This document shows, piece after piece, positions 22,842 to 31,904 of a DNA stretch of 33,645 nt (within the stretch, counting starts at the first letter, position 1; each line of letters opens with the position of its first letter). Under the pieces are notes generated by a model. The model did no database searches. It was given only the letters and a program-made list of their open reading frames with translations, and was not told the origin of the DNA. Origin of the DNA: CTSOIL-112 sp964293815 (lineage in GTDB: Bacteria > Pseudomonadota > Gammaproteobacteria > Burkholderiales > Burkholderiaceae); NCBI GenBank assembly GCA_964293815.1, contig CAXYYC010000027.1:1-33645 (forward strand). The letters run 5' to 3'. The translations under genes and the position numbers were made by a program.

Positions 22842-23855
22842 TTATTTCCCGCGTGATTGTTTGAACAGCCAATCGCGCGCCGGTTCGAGCAAATACGCAT
22901 GGTCAAACGAGTACATATGCTCGAACATTTGCGGGTTGGTTTGGTATTCTTTTGGCGCAACGGTTGCCGGACTGAAGCGAATGAAGTTGATCGGCAAGCC
23001 TTTATCCAATAGCTGCTGGGTCAAGCTGTTTTGCTCCGCCTGCGGTAAATACGCTGAGAATTCGGTTTCGCCGTATTTCGCACCCAGCGACGTTAATAAT
23101 CCGCCTAATTCTTTCATCCCGACTGAGGCTTTCGGGTCTGCGGCCGAGATGACGTAAAGGAAGCGTTGATGCGCCAACGGTGAGAGTACTTTGGTGTCCC
23201 ACTGACTGCCGACGAACATGGATGCGGCGAATAGGTCAGGCTCGGTGGCGTTGAGGTAGAAGGAAATCATGCCGCCCATGGATTGCCCTGTGGCGTATAC
23301 GCGGTCGCGGTCGATCTGATAACGCGCAATAGTGTCCTTGAGCAAGCGGTTGGCCATGCCGACTTCGTCGCTGACTTGCCAATTATCATTGGTGCCGGAC
23401 TGCGGACCGGCGAAAGCGGGGACAAGGACGAATGCCGGATGCTTCGCTTGGCTCGCTTCGGTTGCCCAGATGAAGCCGCCGTAGCCTTGCATCAAGGGTG
23501 ATTTGACACCTTTGCTGACCGTGCTTGCGTCGGCGATGAACATAATGAGTGGATAGTGTTTACCCGGCGTGTAGCCTTTCGGAATGTACAGGTTATATGC
23601 CATGCTGCGGCCGGTCACGCGGTCTTGGTAGGTGAGCTGCTGGAACTTGGATACCATCTCACTGCGCATTTTCAGTAGGGTGGTGTCGTAACTTTTGTCC
23701 ACGCCGCCGTATGAGTTGTCCCATGAGCTGGTTGATACAGAAGTTTTTGGTGCCGAAATGATGGGTGCTGCTGAAGCGGCTTTCGGTTGTTCGGGCGTGG
23801 ATGCACACGCCAGCAATAGCGCGCATGAGGAAAATGTCAGTAGTTGCTTTTTCAT
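22842..23855 (-). CDS. Lipoprotein alpha/beta-hydrolase (esterase, PHB depolymerase-like)
   Basis: This 337-residue exported enzyme begins MKKQLLTFSSCALLLACAST with a lipobox (LLAC) putting the lipidated cysteine at residue 17. A Ser/Ala-rich linker precedes the hydrolase domain. The nucleophile elbow is GQSMGG, Ser192. SMAYNLYIPKGYTPGKHYPLIMF is the usual opening of the PHB depolymerase/feruloyl esterase-type fold. A late His near the C-terminus (MYSFDHAYLLEPARDWLF) is the likely catalytic histidine. The polymer or ester cleaved is unknown. AGAGAGGTT precedes the ATG at 23855; an upstream in-frame extension to 23903 would spoil the signal peptide. Confidence 0.88.
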   Translation of the reverse strand: MKKQLLTFSSCALLLACASTPEQPKAASAAPIISAPKTSVSTSSWDNSYGGVDKSYDTTLLKMRSEMVSKFQQLTYQDRVTGRSMAYNLYIPKGYTPGKHYPLIMFIADASTVSKGVKSPLMQGYGGFIWATEASQAKHPAFVLVPAFAGPQSGTNDNWQVSDEVGMANRLLKDTIARYQIDRDRVYATGQSMGGMISFYLNATEPDLFAASMFVGSQWDTKVLSPLAHQRFLYVISAADPKASVGMKELGGLLTSLGAKYGETEFSAYLPQAEQNSLTQQLLDKGLPINFIRFSPATVAPKEYQTNPQMFEHMYSFDHAYLLEPARDWLFKQSRGK

Positions 23856-24070
23856 GTTGTAACCTCTCTTGTTGGGGTGGTTGCATGATGGTTGATGAAG
23901 CATTTAAATCGATTCAATTGAGTGATTGTTGTTGATTTTAGCACTGAGATTGTGGCTGTTTTCATACTTTACAATGTTGCTGGAATGCGTCAAATATGTC
24001 CAATTGCAAAGCCACTTATTCAAAATGCGCGTATTGATGCGCGCCTCTTCGCCAATTCGCCCGAATCCTA

Positions 24071-24116
24071 TATAATGCGGGGGTTTTCTATTTAAATACC
24101 CGTTTTTAGGATCAAT
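24071..24116 (+). promoter_or_regulatory. alaS promoter -10 and ribosome site
   Basis: TATAAT at 24071-24076 is followed 40 bp later by the alaS ATG, with TTTTTAGGAT as ribosome site just before it. The -35 region is weak (TTCGCC near 24049). The remaining 200 bp upstream to the lipoprotein gene hold nothing else I recognise. Confidence 0.6.
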
Positions 24117-26738
24117 ATGCAAGTCGCTCAAATTCGCTCTGAATTTTTAAAGTTTTTTGAAGAAAAAGGCCACACCGTCGTGCCATCGTCATCGCTCGTC
24201 CCTGCGAATGATCCGACGCTGATGTTTACGAACTCCGGCATGGTGCAGTTCAAAGATGTATTCCTCGGTATCGATAAGCGCCCGTACAACCGCGCAACGT
24301 CGGTGCAGGCGTGTTTGCGCGCGGGTGGCAAGCACAATGATTTGGAAAATGTCGGCTACACGGCGCGCCACCACACATTTTTTGAAATGTTGGGTAACTG
24401 GTCGTTCGGTAATTACTTTAAAAAAGAGAGCATCGAATGGGGCTGGGAATTATTGACCAAAGTCTACGGTCTCGCGCCCGAGCGCCTGCTCGCGACGGTG
24501 TATCAGGAGGATGATGAAGCCTACGATATTTGGACAAAGGTCATCGGTTTGCCGCCTGAGCGCGTGATTCGCATTGGCGACAATAAAGGCGGGCGCTACA
24601 TGTCGGACAATTTCTGGATGATGGCGGATACGGGACCATGCGGCCCATGCTCGGAAATTTTCTATGACCACGGCCCGCACATTGCCGGTGGCCCTCCGGG
24701 TTCGCCGGATGAAGATGGTGATCGTTTCATCGAAATTTGGAACCACGTCTTCATGCAGTTTGACATGAAAGAAGACGGCTCGGTGGTGAAACTGCCTGCG
24801 CCGTGCGTTGATACCGGTATGGGTTTGGAGCGTCTGGCCGCGATTTTGCAAGGTGTGCATTCGAATTACGAGATTGACTTGTTTGTGAACTTGATTAACG
24901 CCGCTTCGCGTGAAACCGGCTGCGCCGACACCGCGAATCCATCGCTGCGCGTGATTGCCGATCACATCCGCGCATGCTCCTTCCTCATCAGTGACGGCGT
25001 GATTCCGAGCAACGAAGGGCGCGGTTATGTGCTGCGCCGCATCATCCGCCGTGCGATTCGTCATGGCTACAAACTCGGCGTGCGCACGCCGTTTTTCCAC
25101 AAACTGGTTGCGCCATTGGTCAAAGAAATGGGTGAAGCCTATCCGAACCTGGCCGCGAAAGAAACGGCGATTACCCAAGCCTTGCAGTTGGAAGAAGAGC
25201 GCTTCTTCGAGACCATTGCCAATGGTATGGAAATTTTAGACGCTGAATTGGCCACTTTGCCTGCCGGTGGTACGCTATCGGGCGACGTCGCATTCAAATT
25301 GCACGACACTTTTGGCTTTCCGCTTGATTTAACGGCAGACGTCTGCCGCGAGCGTGGCTATGCCGTTGACAGCGCGGGTTTTGACGCCGCCATGAATGCG
25401 CAAAAAGAAGCCGCGCGCGCAGCGGGTAAATTCAAAATGGATGCGAAGCTCGAATACGACGGCGCGAAAACCCAATTCACAGGCTACGACGGCTTGCACG
25501 GCAACAGCCTGACCGTACTGGCACTGTACCGCAACCAAAACGGCCAAGCCCAAGCGGTGACACAACTGGAGCAAGGCGACGAAGGCATTGTCATCTTGGA
25601 CAAAACCCCGTTCTACGCCGAATCCGGCGGGCAAGTCGGCGATCATGGGCTGCTCACACATCCGCAAGGTCAACTGACCGTCACCGACACCACCAAAGTG
25701 CTGCCCGACGTATTCGGTCACCATGTGCGCGTCGACTCTGGTACGGTTAAAATCGGCGCGAATATGAACGCCGCCGTATTCGCCGAGCGCCGCGCCGCCA
25801 CAGTGCGCAACCACTCAGCGACCCACCTCATGCACTCGGCATTGCGATTGGTACTGGGCGAACACGTTCAGCAAAAAGGCTCGCTCGTCGATGCGGACAA
25901 AACCCGTTTCGACTTCACACACAACGCACCTGTGACTGCCGAAGAAATTGCCCAGATCGAATACTGGGTTAATGCCCAGATTCTCGCCAATCAACCGACC
26001 CAAGCGCAACTCATGGCGATTGACGACGCGAAAAACAGCGGCGCGATGATGCTGTTTGGCGAAAAATACGGCGACGAAGTGCGCGTACTCACCATCGGCG
26101 AATCAACAGAACTCTGCGGCGGTACGCATGTACACGCCACGGGCGATATTGGCCTATTCAAAATCATCTCCGAAGGCGGCGTGGCCGCAGGCGTGCGCCG
26201 TATCGAAGCCATCACAGGGCTGAACGCACTCACCTACACACAAAACCTCGCCAATCAGGTCAACCAAGCCGCCGCCGCGCTCAAATCCGCACCGGCCGAA
26301 TTGGTCGAACGCATCCACGGCGCACAAGAGCAAATCAAATCGCTGGAAAAAGAACTCAGCCAAGCCAAAGCCAAAATCGCAGCGGCGCAAGGCGGCGATC
26401 TCGCCTCACAAGCAAAAGACGTGAACGGTATCAAATTACTCACCGCCACGCTTGACGGCGCAGATATCAATATGCTGCGCAACACCATGGACAGTCTGAA
26501 AGACAAACTCGGCAGCGCCGTGATCGTCCTCGCGACCACCGAAGGCAATGACAAAATCACCCTGCTCGCCGGTGTCACCAAAGACCTCACCGGTAAAATC
26601 AAAGCGGGTGACGTCGTCAATCATGTTGCCCAACAAGTCGGCGGCAAAGGCGGTGGTCGCCCAGACCTCGCACAAGCCGGTGGGACGGATGTGGCGGGGT
26701 TGGCTGGGGCTATGGAAAGTGTTAAATTAATTTTGTGA
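24117..26738 (+). CDS. alaS: Alanyl-tRNA synthetase
   Basis: This 873-residue class II synthetase attaches alanine to tRNA-Ala and edits mischarged serine and glycine. The catalytic domain opens with MQVAQIRSEFLKFFEEKGHTVVPSSSLVP and includes FTNSGMVQFKDVFLG and RAGGKHNDLENVGYTARHHTFFEMLGNWSFG. The editing domain has the zinc site HSATH (His566, His570) with CGGTH (Cys667, His671). The C-terminal C-Ala domain contains a coiled segment (EQIKSLEKELSQAKAKIAAAQGG) and ends with GGKGGGRPDLAQAGG. Length and motifs are normal. By eye, codons in the 5' half end mostly in G or T and those in the 3' half in C or A, a visible shift around 25.4 kb. Confidence 0.98.
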   Translation: MQVAQIRSEFLKFFEEKGHTVVPSSSLVPANDPTLMFTNSGMVQFKDVFLGIDKRPYNRATSVQACLRAGGKHNDLENVGYTARHHTFFEMLGNWSFGNYFKKESIEWGWELLTKVYGLAPERLLATVYQEDDEAYDIWTKVIGLPPERVIRIGDNKGGRYMSDNFWMMADTGPCGPCSEIFYDHGPHIAGGPPGSPDEDGDRFIEIWNHVFMQFDMKEDGSVVKLPAPCVDTGMGLERLAAILQGVHSNYEIDLFVNLINAASRETGCADTANPSLRVIADHIRACSFLISDGVIPSNEGRGYVLRRIIRRAIRHGYKLGVRTPFFHKLVAPLVKEMGEAYPNLAAKETAITQALQLEEERFFETIANGMEILDAELATLPAGGTLSGDVAFKLHDTFGFPLDLTADVCRERGYAVDSAGFDAAMNAQKEAARAAGKFKMDAKLEYDGAKTQFTGYDGLHGNSLTVLALYRNQNGQAQAVTQLEQGDEGIVILDKTPFYAESGGQVGDHGLLTHPQGQLTVTDTTKVLPDVFGHHVRVDSGTVKIGANMNAAVFAERRAATVRNHSATHLMHSALRLVLGEHVQQKGSLVDADKTRFDFTHNAPVTAEEIAQIEYWVNAQILANQPTQAQLMAIDDAKNSGAMMLFGEKYGDEVRVLTIGESTELCGGTHVHATGDIGLFKIISEGGVAAGVRRIEAITGLNALTYTQNLANQVNQAAAALKSAPAELVERIHGAQEQIKSLEKELSQAKAKIAAAQGGDLASQAKDVNGIKLLTATLDGADINMLRNTMDSLKDKLGSAVIVLATTEGNDKITLLAGVTKDLTGKIKAGDVVNHVAQQVGGKGGGRPDLAQAGGTDVAGLAGAMESVKLIL

Positions 26739-26780
26739 GATTAAATTTTAATTTCGTTTACGAATGCAGGGAACACCGAA

Positions 26781-27581
26781 ATGATTGAAGCACTGATGGG
26801 TGGAATAGCTATCATGGTGACTTTATTTGTGGTAATGCTTGGCATTGGCGCAGTTGTGTCGCCAAGCGTGGAGGCAGATAATAGACAGGAGTATCAAAAA
26901 GAAATTACTAATTGGAGTGTGTCTTCATTGGATTGGATTAGAGTGCCGGGTAAAATTGAGCAAGTTAAAGAAATGAGCTTCAAGGATTGTAAGTCCAATT
27001 ATTATCACTATGAATGTACATCTGATCAGTCGTCGTTGTTCGGCGTTCCATTGAAGGAGGTTAGAATTAGTTTGGATGCTGAAGGGCACTTACCTTATTC
27101 TGTTGTGCATTCTGAGTATTCAAAATATAAGAATTTCAGTGGTGACGTGCGTCAAGTGCCTATGGAGGATTTGGGTTATGACACGATATATTTATCGCTC
27201 GCTTCTGATGATTGGAATAGTGCGTGCATGGATAAGCTGAATAATTTGGCTCGTCAACAGGGTAAAGAAAGAGTTGACGAATATCCTTTTGGCAAACCCA
27301 AACAATGTCTTAAAAATAAAGGACTTTCTTATTTTTTACAAACATTAAAAGAGCAAGGGTGGAAATATACGTCCAGCAACGATGGGGAGTTTATTCATCC
27401 TAATTACAACGTGAAAATTCGCTCTGAACGCGTAGGTGCAGATTATTCGATGAGTCAAATTTTGACCAAAGATCGAGATTATGTACTTGAGAAACTTAAG
27501 CAGGAAGAAATAAAGTCGCAGCAATTACAAATTAACGAGCAAAAAACATTAGATTTTATCAAATCCTCTAATTCTCAATAA
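26781..27581 (+). CDS. Hypothetical protein with N-terminal membrane helix
   Basis: I do not recognise this 266-residue protein. Residues 5-28 (LMGGIAIMVTLFVVMLGIGAVVSP) form one membrane segment, and the rest is hydrophilic, apparently a soluble domain held at the inner membrane. The middle part is strand-rich (LKEVRISLDAEG, DTIYLSLASDDW), and the C-terminus is a charged Gln/Lys-rich helix (YVLEKLKQEEIKSQQLQINEQ). Four to five cysteines are scattered. AGGGAA precedes the ATG at 26781. It is much more AT-rich than alaS and iscX, between which it sits, and it is 15 bp from iscX, so it may share a transcript with it. This points to insertion of a foreign gene here. Confidence 0.75.
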   Translation: MIEALMGGIAIMVTLFVVMLGIGAVVSPSVEADNRQEYQKEITNWSVSSLDWIRVPGKIEQVKEMSFKDCKSNYYHYECTSDQSSLFGVPLKEVRISLDAEGHLPYSVVHSEYSKYKNFSGDVRQVPMEDLGYDTIYLSLASDDWNSACMDKLNNLARQQGKERVDEYPFGKPKQCLKNKGLSYFLQTLKEQGWKYTSSNDGEFIHPNYNVKIRSERVGADYSMSQILTKDRDYVLEKLKQEEIKSQQLQINEQKTLDFIKSSNSQ

Positions 27582-27596
27582 GCTATAGGAGTCTTT

Positions 27597-27791
27597 ATGA
27601 AATGGACCGACGTATTAGAAATCGCGATTCAACTCGCGGATACGCACCCTGAGGTTGACCCGAAAACTGTGCGGTTTACGGATTTGCACAATTGGGTGGT
27701 GGCTTTGCCGGAGTTTGCTGATGACACCACGCGTGGTGGGGAGAAGGTGTTGGAGGCGATTCAGCAGGCGTGGATTGATGAGGTGGATTGA
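27597..27791 (+). CDS. iscX: Iron-sulfur cluster assembly regulator IscX
   Basis: This 64-residue acidic protein (MKWTDVLEIAIQLADTHPEVDPKTVRFTDLHNWV) closely follows the IscX/YfhJ pattern, including D-P-K-T-V-R-F-T-D-[LM]-H-x-W and the closing EKVLEAIQQAWIDEVD. IscX binds IscS and iron and tunes Fe-S assembly. ATAGGAG precedes the ATG. In many proteobacteria it ends the isc operon (hscA-fdx-iscX), but none of those genes lie here, so this copy is displaced. A rho-independent terminator follows it. Confidence 0.93.
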   Translation: MKWTDVLEIAIQLADTHPEVDPKTVRFTDLHNWVVALPEFADDTTRGGEKVLEAIQQAWIDEVD

Positions 27792-27805
27792 GTTGGGTTT
27801 TGGGT

Positions 27806-27840
27806 AATGACGCGCCGTGTATGGCGCGTTATGCTTTTTT
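27806..27840 (+). terminator. Rho-independent terminator after iscX
   Basis: A GC-rich stem of about nine pairs with one G-T pair (TGACGCGCC, loop GTGTAT, GGCGCGTTA) is followed by six T at 27835-27840. Confidence 0.85.
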
Positions 27841-27915
27841 GCGGCTATTTGAGTGCGCGGCTGTTGAATGGCTGCCGTTTTAGAGACTGCTTTAGGGCTG
27901 GTTTAGGGGCTGAAT

Positions 27916-28533
27916 ATGTTTGGCATTGAGCATTATGTGTCGTTCGTGTCTGCGATTGTGTTGTTTCAGTTGATTCCGGGTGCGGGGACGTTGGCGATTT
28001 TGAATGCGACGGCGCGTCGTGGTGTCCATGCGGGTTTGTCTGCGGTGTTGGGGACTTTGGTCGGTGATGCGGTGTGGATGGTGGGTGCGGCATTGGGTTT
28101 GGCGGCGGTGATGCAGGCGAATCCGGCTTTGTTTCGGGCGTTGCAGTGGTTTGGTGTGGTGTATTTGCTGTGGATGGCGTGGGGTTTGTTGCGCTCGGGG
28201 CGCAGTGAGTCGGTCTCGGAGGCGGTGGCTGTGTCGTCGTGGCAGTATGCGCGGCAGGCGGCGTTGGTGAGCTTGACGAATCCGAAGGTGATGTTGTTTT
28301 TCGTGGCGTTTTTTCCGTTGTTTTTACGTCATGATTCGGGGGCGTTGACTTTGTTTGTGATGATGGCGCATGTGTCGTTGATTAGTTTGGTGTATCAGGC
28401 GGGTTTGGTGCTGCTGGGTCATTGGGTGGCGCGAGTGTTTGAGGGTGTTCCGCAGGCGCAGGTGTGGGCGAAGCGTTTGGCGGGTGTGGCGTTGATTGGT
28501 TTTGCAGCGAAGTTGGCGGCGAATAATCGTTGA
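27916..28533 (+). CDS. LysE/RhtB-family exporter
   Basis: This 205-residue membrane protein has about six helices. The first loop reads LFQLIPGAGTLAILNATARRG, where the usual P-G-P-N is P-G-A-G, a less common variant. The second conserved piece, LVSLTNPKVMLFFVAFFPLFL, is typical. It should export an amino acid or similar solute across the inner membrane; the changed N-terminal motif may mean a different substrate from the 16400-17035 protein. The start ATG lies 125 bp after iscX, past a terminator, so it has its own promoter, not clearly visible. This gene and the next have very G+T-rich coding strands. Confidence 0.9.
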   Translation: MFGIEHYVSFVSAIVLFQLIPGAGTLAILNATARRGVHAGLSAVLGTLVGDAVWMVGAALGLAAVMQANPALFRALQWFGVVYLLWMAWGLLRSGRSESVSEAVAVSSWQYARQAALVSLTNPKVMLFFVAFFPLFLRHDSGALTLFVMMAHVSLISLVYQAGLVLLGHWVARVFEGVPQAQVWAKRLAGVALIGFAAKLAANNR

Positions 28534-28611
28534 GTGATTGTTGATTGTTTGCTGACTAGTTGCTGAGTATGGTCATGGTTTCATGGCTTCATGGTTTAGG
28601 TGGGTTTGTTT

Positions 28612-29517
28612 ATGCCGAGTTGGTTGAATCAGGAAGTGATTTATTTGTACAGCGTGCCGTTTTTTGTGGCGGTGATTGTGCTGGAGTGGTTGGTGTCGAA
28701 TCTGCGTGGCCTGCGTTTGTATTCGCTCAGGGATAGTTTGACCAGTGCGACGTTTGCTTTGTCCAATTTGGCGTTGGATATGTTGTTTAAGGGTTTGTCG
28801 TTCGCGGTGCTGGGTTGGTGTTTCGTGCATCGGGCGGTGGATTGGGGAGCGCAGGGGCTTTGGTATTGGTTGTTGTTGGTGGTGTTGCAGGATTTGGCGT
28901 ATTGGACGCAGCATACGGTCGATCACAGCTCGCGCCTATTTTGGGCGATACACAGCACGCATCATAATTCGAATGAGTATAATTTGACCACGGGTTTTCG
29001 CTCGTCGGTGTTGCAGCCCTTGTATCGGTATGCGTATTTCATGCCGCTGGCTTGGCTGGGTTTTCATCCTTTGCATATTATGTTTGTGTATTCAGTCACG
29101 CAGATTTACGGTAATTTGGTGCATACGCAGACGATTAATCAACTGGGTTGGTTGGAGAAGGTGTTGGTCACGCCGTCGCATCATCGGGTGCATCATGCGA
29201 GTAATGTGCCGTATTTGGATAAGAATATGGGGATGTTGTTCATCACGTGGGATAAGTTGTTTGGTACGTTTGAGGCGGAAGGGCGTGACCCCGAGCCGAT
29301 TCGATATGGGACGGTTTCTGCGCCGGAGAGCCGTTCACCGTGGGCGTTGTTTACCTATGAGTTTCGCAATATTTGGCGCGATGCGACGCAGGTTAATTTG
29401 ACGTTGTGGCAACGGTTCTGCTATGTATTCGCGCCGCCCGGCTGGAGCCATGATGGTCGGACGCAGACGGCGAAACAGATGCAAAGGGCGTGGGAAGCGG
29501 CGCATCCAAAAACGTGA
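28612..29517 (+). CDS. Fatty acid hydroxylase / sterol desaturase superfamily protein
   Basis: This 301-residue integral membrane di-iron oxygenase has the histidine clusters HTVDH (His101, His105), HSTHH (114, 117, 118) and HHRVHH (190, 191, 194, 195) that should hold a di-iron centre facing the cytoplasm. Four or so membrane helices precede and separate them. Bacterial members hydroxylate lipids, carotenoids or sterol-like compounds, and the substrate here is not known. The ATG at 28612 is preceded by AGGTGGG at good distance; the GTG at 28600 is an alternative but lies within that ribosome site. It ends at the bidirectional terminator shared with ygiQ. Confidence 0.92.
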   Translation: MPSWLNQEVIYLYSVPFFVAVIVLEWLVSNLRGLRLYSLRDSLTSATFALSNLALDMLFKGLSFAVLGWCFVHRAVDWGAQGLWYWLLLVVLQDLAYWTQHTVDHSSRLFWAIHSTHHNSNEYNLTTGFRSSVLQPLYRYAYFMPLAWLGFHPLHIMFVYSVTQIYGNLVHTQTINQLGWLEKVLVTPSHHRVHHASNVPYLDKNMGMLFITWDKLFGTFEAEGRDPEPIRYGTVSAPESRSPWALFTYEFRNIWRDATQVNLTLWQRFCYVFAPPGWSHDGRTQTAKQMQRAWEAAHPKT

Positions 29518-29523
29518 TTCAAG

Positions 29524-29553
29524 AAAACAGGCGGATGATGATCCGCCTGTTTT
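29524..29553. terminator. Bidirectional terminator between hydroxylase and ygiQ
   Basis: A 13 bp perfect stem AAAACAGGCGGAT / ATCCGCCTGTTTT has a GATG loop and A/T runs on both sides. Its right arm touches the ygiQ stop codon, so it serves both convergent genes. Confidence 0.9.
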
Positions 29554-31820
29554 TATTTAAACTGCGCCAGTTTATTCAATGGCTTTTTCCGTGCTTTGGG
29601 CTTGGCGGCCAGATGCGTCGCGCCGGATTTGGGTGGTGCGTCTTGGAAGCGTTTGCTCGGGTGATGAGCCGTGCGTGCATTTGCATGTGCGTTCGGTTTG
29701 CTCATGCTGTTGGCCGCTTGGGTCATATTCGCCGGTTGGCGCGGCGGGATGAGGTGGGCTTTTGAGTAGCCGATCAAATCGCTGCGTCCCATGACGTGCA
29801 GTGCGTCGCGGATCATCGGCCAGTTGTTCGGGTCGTGGTAGCGCAGGAATGCTTTGTGCAAACGACGGCGTTTTTCTTCTTTGACGACATCGACTTTTTC
29901 GCTGGAGCGTGAGATTTTGTCCAATGGGTTGCGTTGGGTGTGCCACATGGTGGTGGCCATGGCCATCGGTGTGGGTAGGAAGGTTTGCACTTGGTCGAGG
30001 CGGAAGTTGTTGCGTTTGAGCCAAAGTGCGAGGTTCATCATGTCTTCGTCGCTCGTACCCGGGTGCGCGGCGATGAAGTAGGGGATGAGGTATTGTTCTT
30101 TGCCGGCTTCTTTGGAGGCTTGCTCAAACAGTTGTTTGAATCGGTTGTAGGAACGCAACTCGGGCTTCATCATTTTGGATAATGGGCCGGTTTCGGTGTG
30201 CTCAGGGGCGATTTTGAGGTAGCCGCCGACGTGGTGTTTGACCAGTTCGCGGATGTATTCGGGCGATTCGACGGCGAGGTCGTAGCGCAGACCGGATTGG
30301 ATGTTGATTTTTTTCACGCCTTTAATCGCACGCGCTTGGCGGTAGAGTTCGATCAGGCTGTCGTGGTTGGTGTTGAGGTTTTTGCAGATGTCGGGGTAGA
30401 CGCAGGAGAGTTTGCGGCAGCTGGCTTCGGTCACTTCGTCTTTGCAGCCGAGGCGGTACATGTTGGCGGTCGGGCCGCCGAGGTCGGAGATTTGTCCTGT
30501 GAATCCGTCGGTTTTGTCGCGAATTTGTTCGATTTCGTGCAGGATGGATTCGTGTGAGCGGCTTTGGATGATGCGGCCTTCGTGTTCGGTAATGGAGCAG
30601 AAGGTGCAGCCGCCGAAGCAGCCACGCATGATGTTGACGGAGTATTTGATCATTTCCCATGCGGGGATTTTTGCGTCGCCGTAGGATGGGTGCGGGTTGC
30701 GCGCGTAGGGTAGGCCGTAAACGTGATCCATTTCCTCTGTGGTGAGGGGAATCGGTTGGACGTTGAGCCATACGTCGCGCTCGCCATGCTGCTGCACGAG
30801 TGCGCGCGCGTTGCCCGGATTGGATTCGAGGTGCAGAATGCGTGAGGCGTGCGCGTAGAGTACGGGGTCGTGCGCGACGGCTTCGAATGCGGGAATGCGG
30901 ATGACGCTGTGTAGACGCGCGTGATCGCGTTTGGCGAGGCGCTCGGCTTTTGTCAGTAGTTTGATGGGTTGTTCTTTGGGGGCGTTGGCGGTGCTCGTAG
31001 CGCAGGTGGGCTCATCTGCTTCATCCATTTTAGCGGTTTTGCTGGTATCCAAATACGGATCAGCGGTGTCAAACTGGGTGTCGCTGAATTTGGGCGTATC
31101 AACCGTGGTGGAGTCAATTTCTGCCCATTCGTCGGAGGGTTTCCAGCCGTGTGGCACGATGAATGCGGTTCCGCGAACGTCGCGGATTTCGTTCAGCTTC
31201 TCGCCGCGAGCGACGCGGTGGGCAATTTCTACGAGGGCACGTTCGGCATTGCCAAAAAGCAGTATGTCGGCTTTTGAGCTAATCAGTGCGGATGGGCGAA
31301 CGGTGTTTGACCAGTAGTCAAAATGGGCGATGCGGCGTAGGGACGCTTCGATACTGCCGATCATCACGCCGATGCCCGGATAGGCTTCGCGGCAGCGTTG
31401 TGCGTAGACGTTCACGGCGCGATCGGGGCGTTTGTTGGGTTCGGCATTGGGCGTGTACGCGTCGTCCGAGCGCGGTTTGCGATCGGAGGTGTAACGGTTG
31501 ACCATTGAGTCCATATTGCCTGCGGTGACGCCGAAAAATAAATTCGGCGCGCCGAGTTTTTGAAAATCATGTTTGCTGTGCCAATCGGGTTGGCTGATGA
31601 TGCCAACGCGGAATCCTTGCGCTTCGAGCAGTCGTCCAACCAGCGCCATGCCGAAGCTCGGATGGTCAATGTAGGCGTCGCCGGTAATCAGTATGATGTC
31701 GCATGAGTCCCAGCCGAGCGTATCCATTTCGGCGCGCGTGGTGGGTAAAAATGGCGCAACGCCAAACCGCTTCGCCCAGTAGGGGCGATATTTATGGATG
31801 GGTTTGGTGATGACCGGCAT
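29553..31820 (-). CDS. ygiQ: YgiQ family radical SAM protein
   Basis: This 755-residue radical S-adenosylmethionine enzyme of the YgiQ (UPF0313) family has unknown reaction. The N-terminal domain has LGWDSCDIILITGDAYIDHPSFG and PNLFFGVTAGNMDSMVNRYT, nearly as in E. coli. The 4Fe-4S site is C-F-G-G-C-T-F-C with Cys401, Cys405 and Cys408. Downstream LKIAPEHTETGPLSKMMKPE and YFIAAHPGTSDEDMMNLA are conserved. Residues around 245-290 form a low-complexity insert (Asp/Thr/Ala/Glu-rich), and the last 55 residues are a basic disordered tail. The minus strand has a TATAAT at 31855-31860 upstream of the ATG. Confidence 0.96.
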   Translation of the reverse strand: MPVITKPIHKYRPYWAKRFGVAPFLPTTRAEMDTLGWDSCDIILITGDAYIDHPSFGMALVGRLLEAQGFRVGIISQPDWHSKHDFQKLGAPNLFFGVTAGNMDSMVNRYTSDRKPRSDDAYTPNAEPNKRPDRAVNVYAQRCREAYPGIGVMIGSIEASLRRIAHFDYWSNTVRPSALISSKADILLFGNAERALVEIAHRVARGEKLNEIRDVRGTAFIVPHGWKPSDEWAEIDSTTVDTPKFSDTQFDTADPYLDTSKTAKMDEADEPTCATSTANAPKEQPIKLLTKAERLAKRDHARLHSVIRIPAFEAVAHDPVLYAHASRILHLESNPGNARALVQQHGERDVWLNVQPIPLTTEEMDHVYGLPYARNPHPSYGDAKIPAWEMIKYSVNIMRGCFGGCTFCSITEHEGRIIQSRSHESILHEIEQIRDKTDGFTGQISDLGGPTANMYRLGCKDEVTEASCRKLSCVYPDICKNLNTNHDSLIELYRQARAIKGVKKINIQSGLRYDLAVESPEYIRELVKHHVGGYLKIAPEHTETGPLSKMMKPELRSYNRFKQLFEQASKEAGKEQYLIPYFIAAHPGTSDEDMMNLALWLKRNNFRLDQVQTFLPTPMAMATTMWHTQRNPLDKISRSSEKVDVVKEEKRRRLHKAFLRYHDPNNWPMIRDALHVMGRSDLIGYSKAHLIPPRQPANMTQAANSMSKPNAHANARTAHHPSKRFQDAPPKSGATHLAAKPKARKKPLNKLAQFK

Positions 31821-31854
31821 GATGGACTTTCTCTAAAAAATTCAAGGACTTGGC

Positions 31855-31860
31855 ATTATA
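31855..31860 (-). promoter_or_regulatory. Candidate -10 box of ygiQ
   Basis: The minus strand reads TATAAT about 35 bases before the ygiQ start. The -35 region is poor. The 84 bp to the next gene upstream (UMF1 transporter, same strand) hold no clear terminator. Confidence 0.4.
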
Positions 31861-31904
31861 AAGGAATTTGCCTTGACGGGTATGACCGCGAAAGTGGCGC
31901 GGGC

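Noticed and set aside
24450..25178. Open frame of 242 codons opposite alaS
   Set aside because: Antisense shadow of a highly conserved gene, with no ribosome site or domain.
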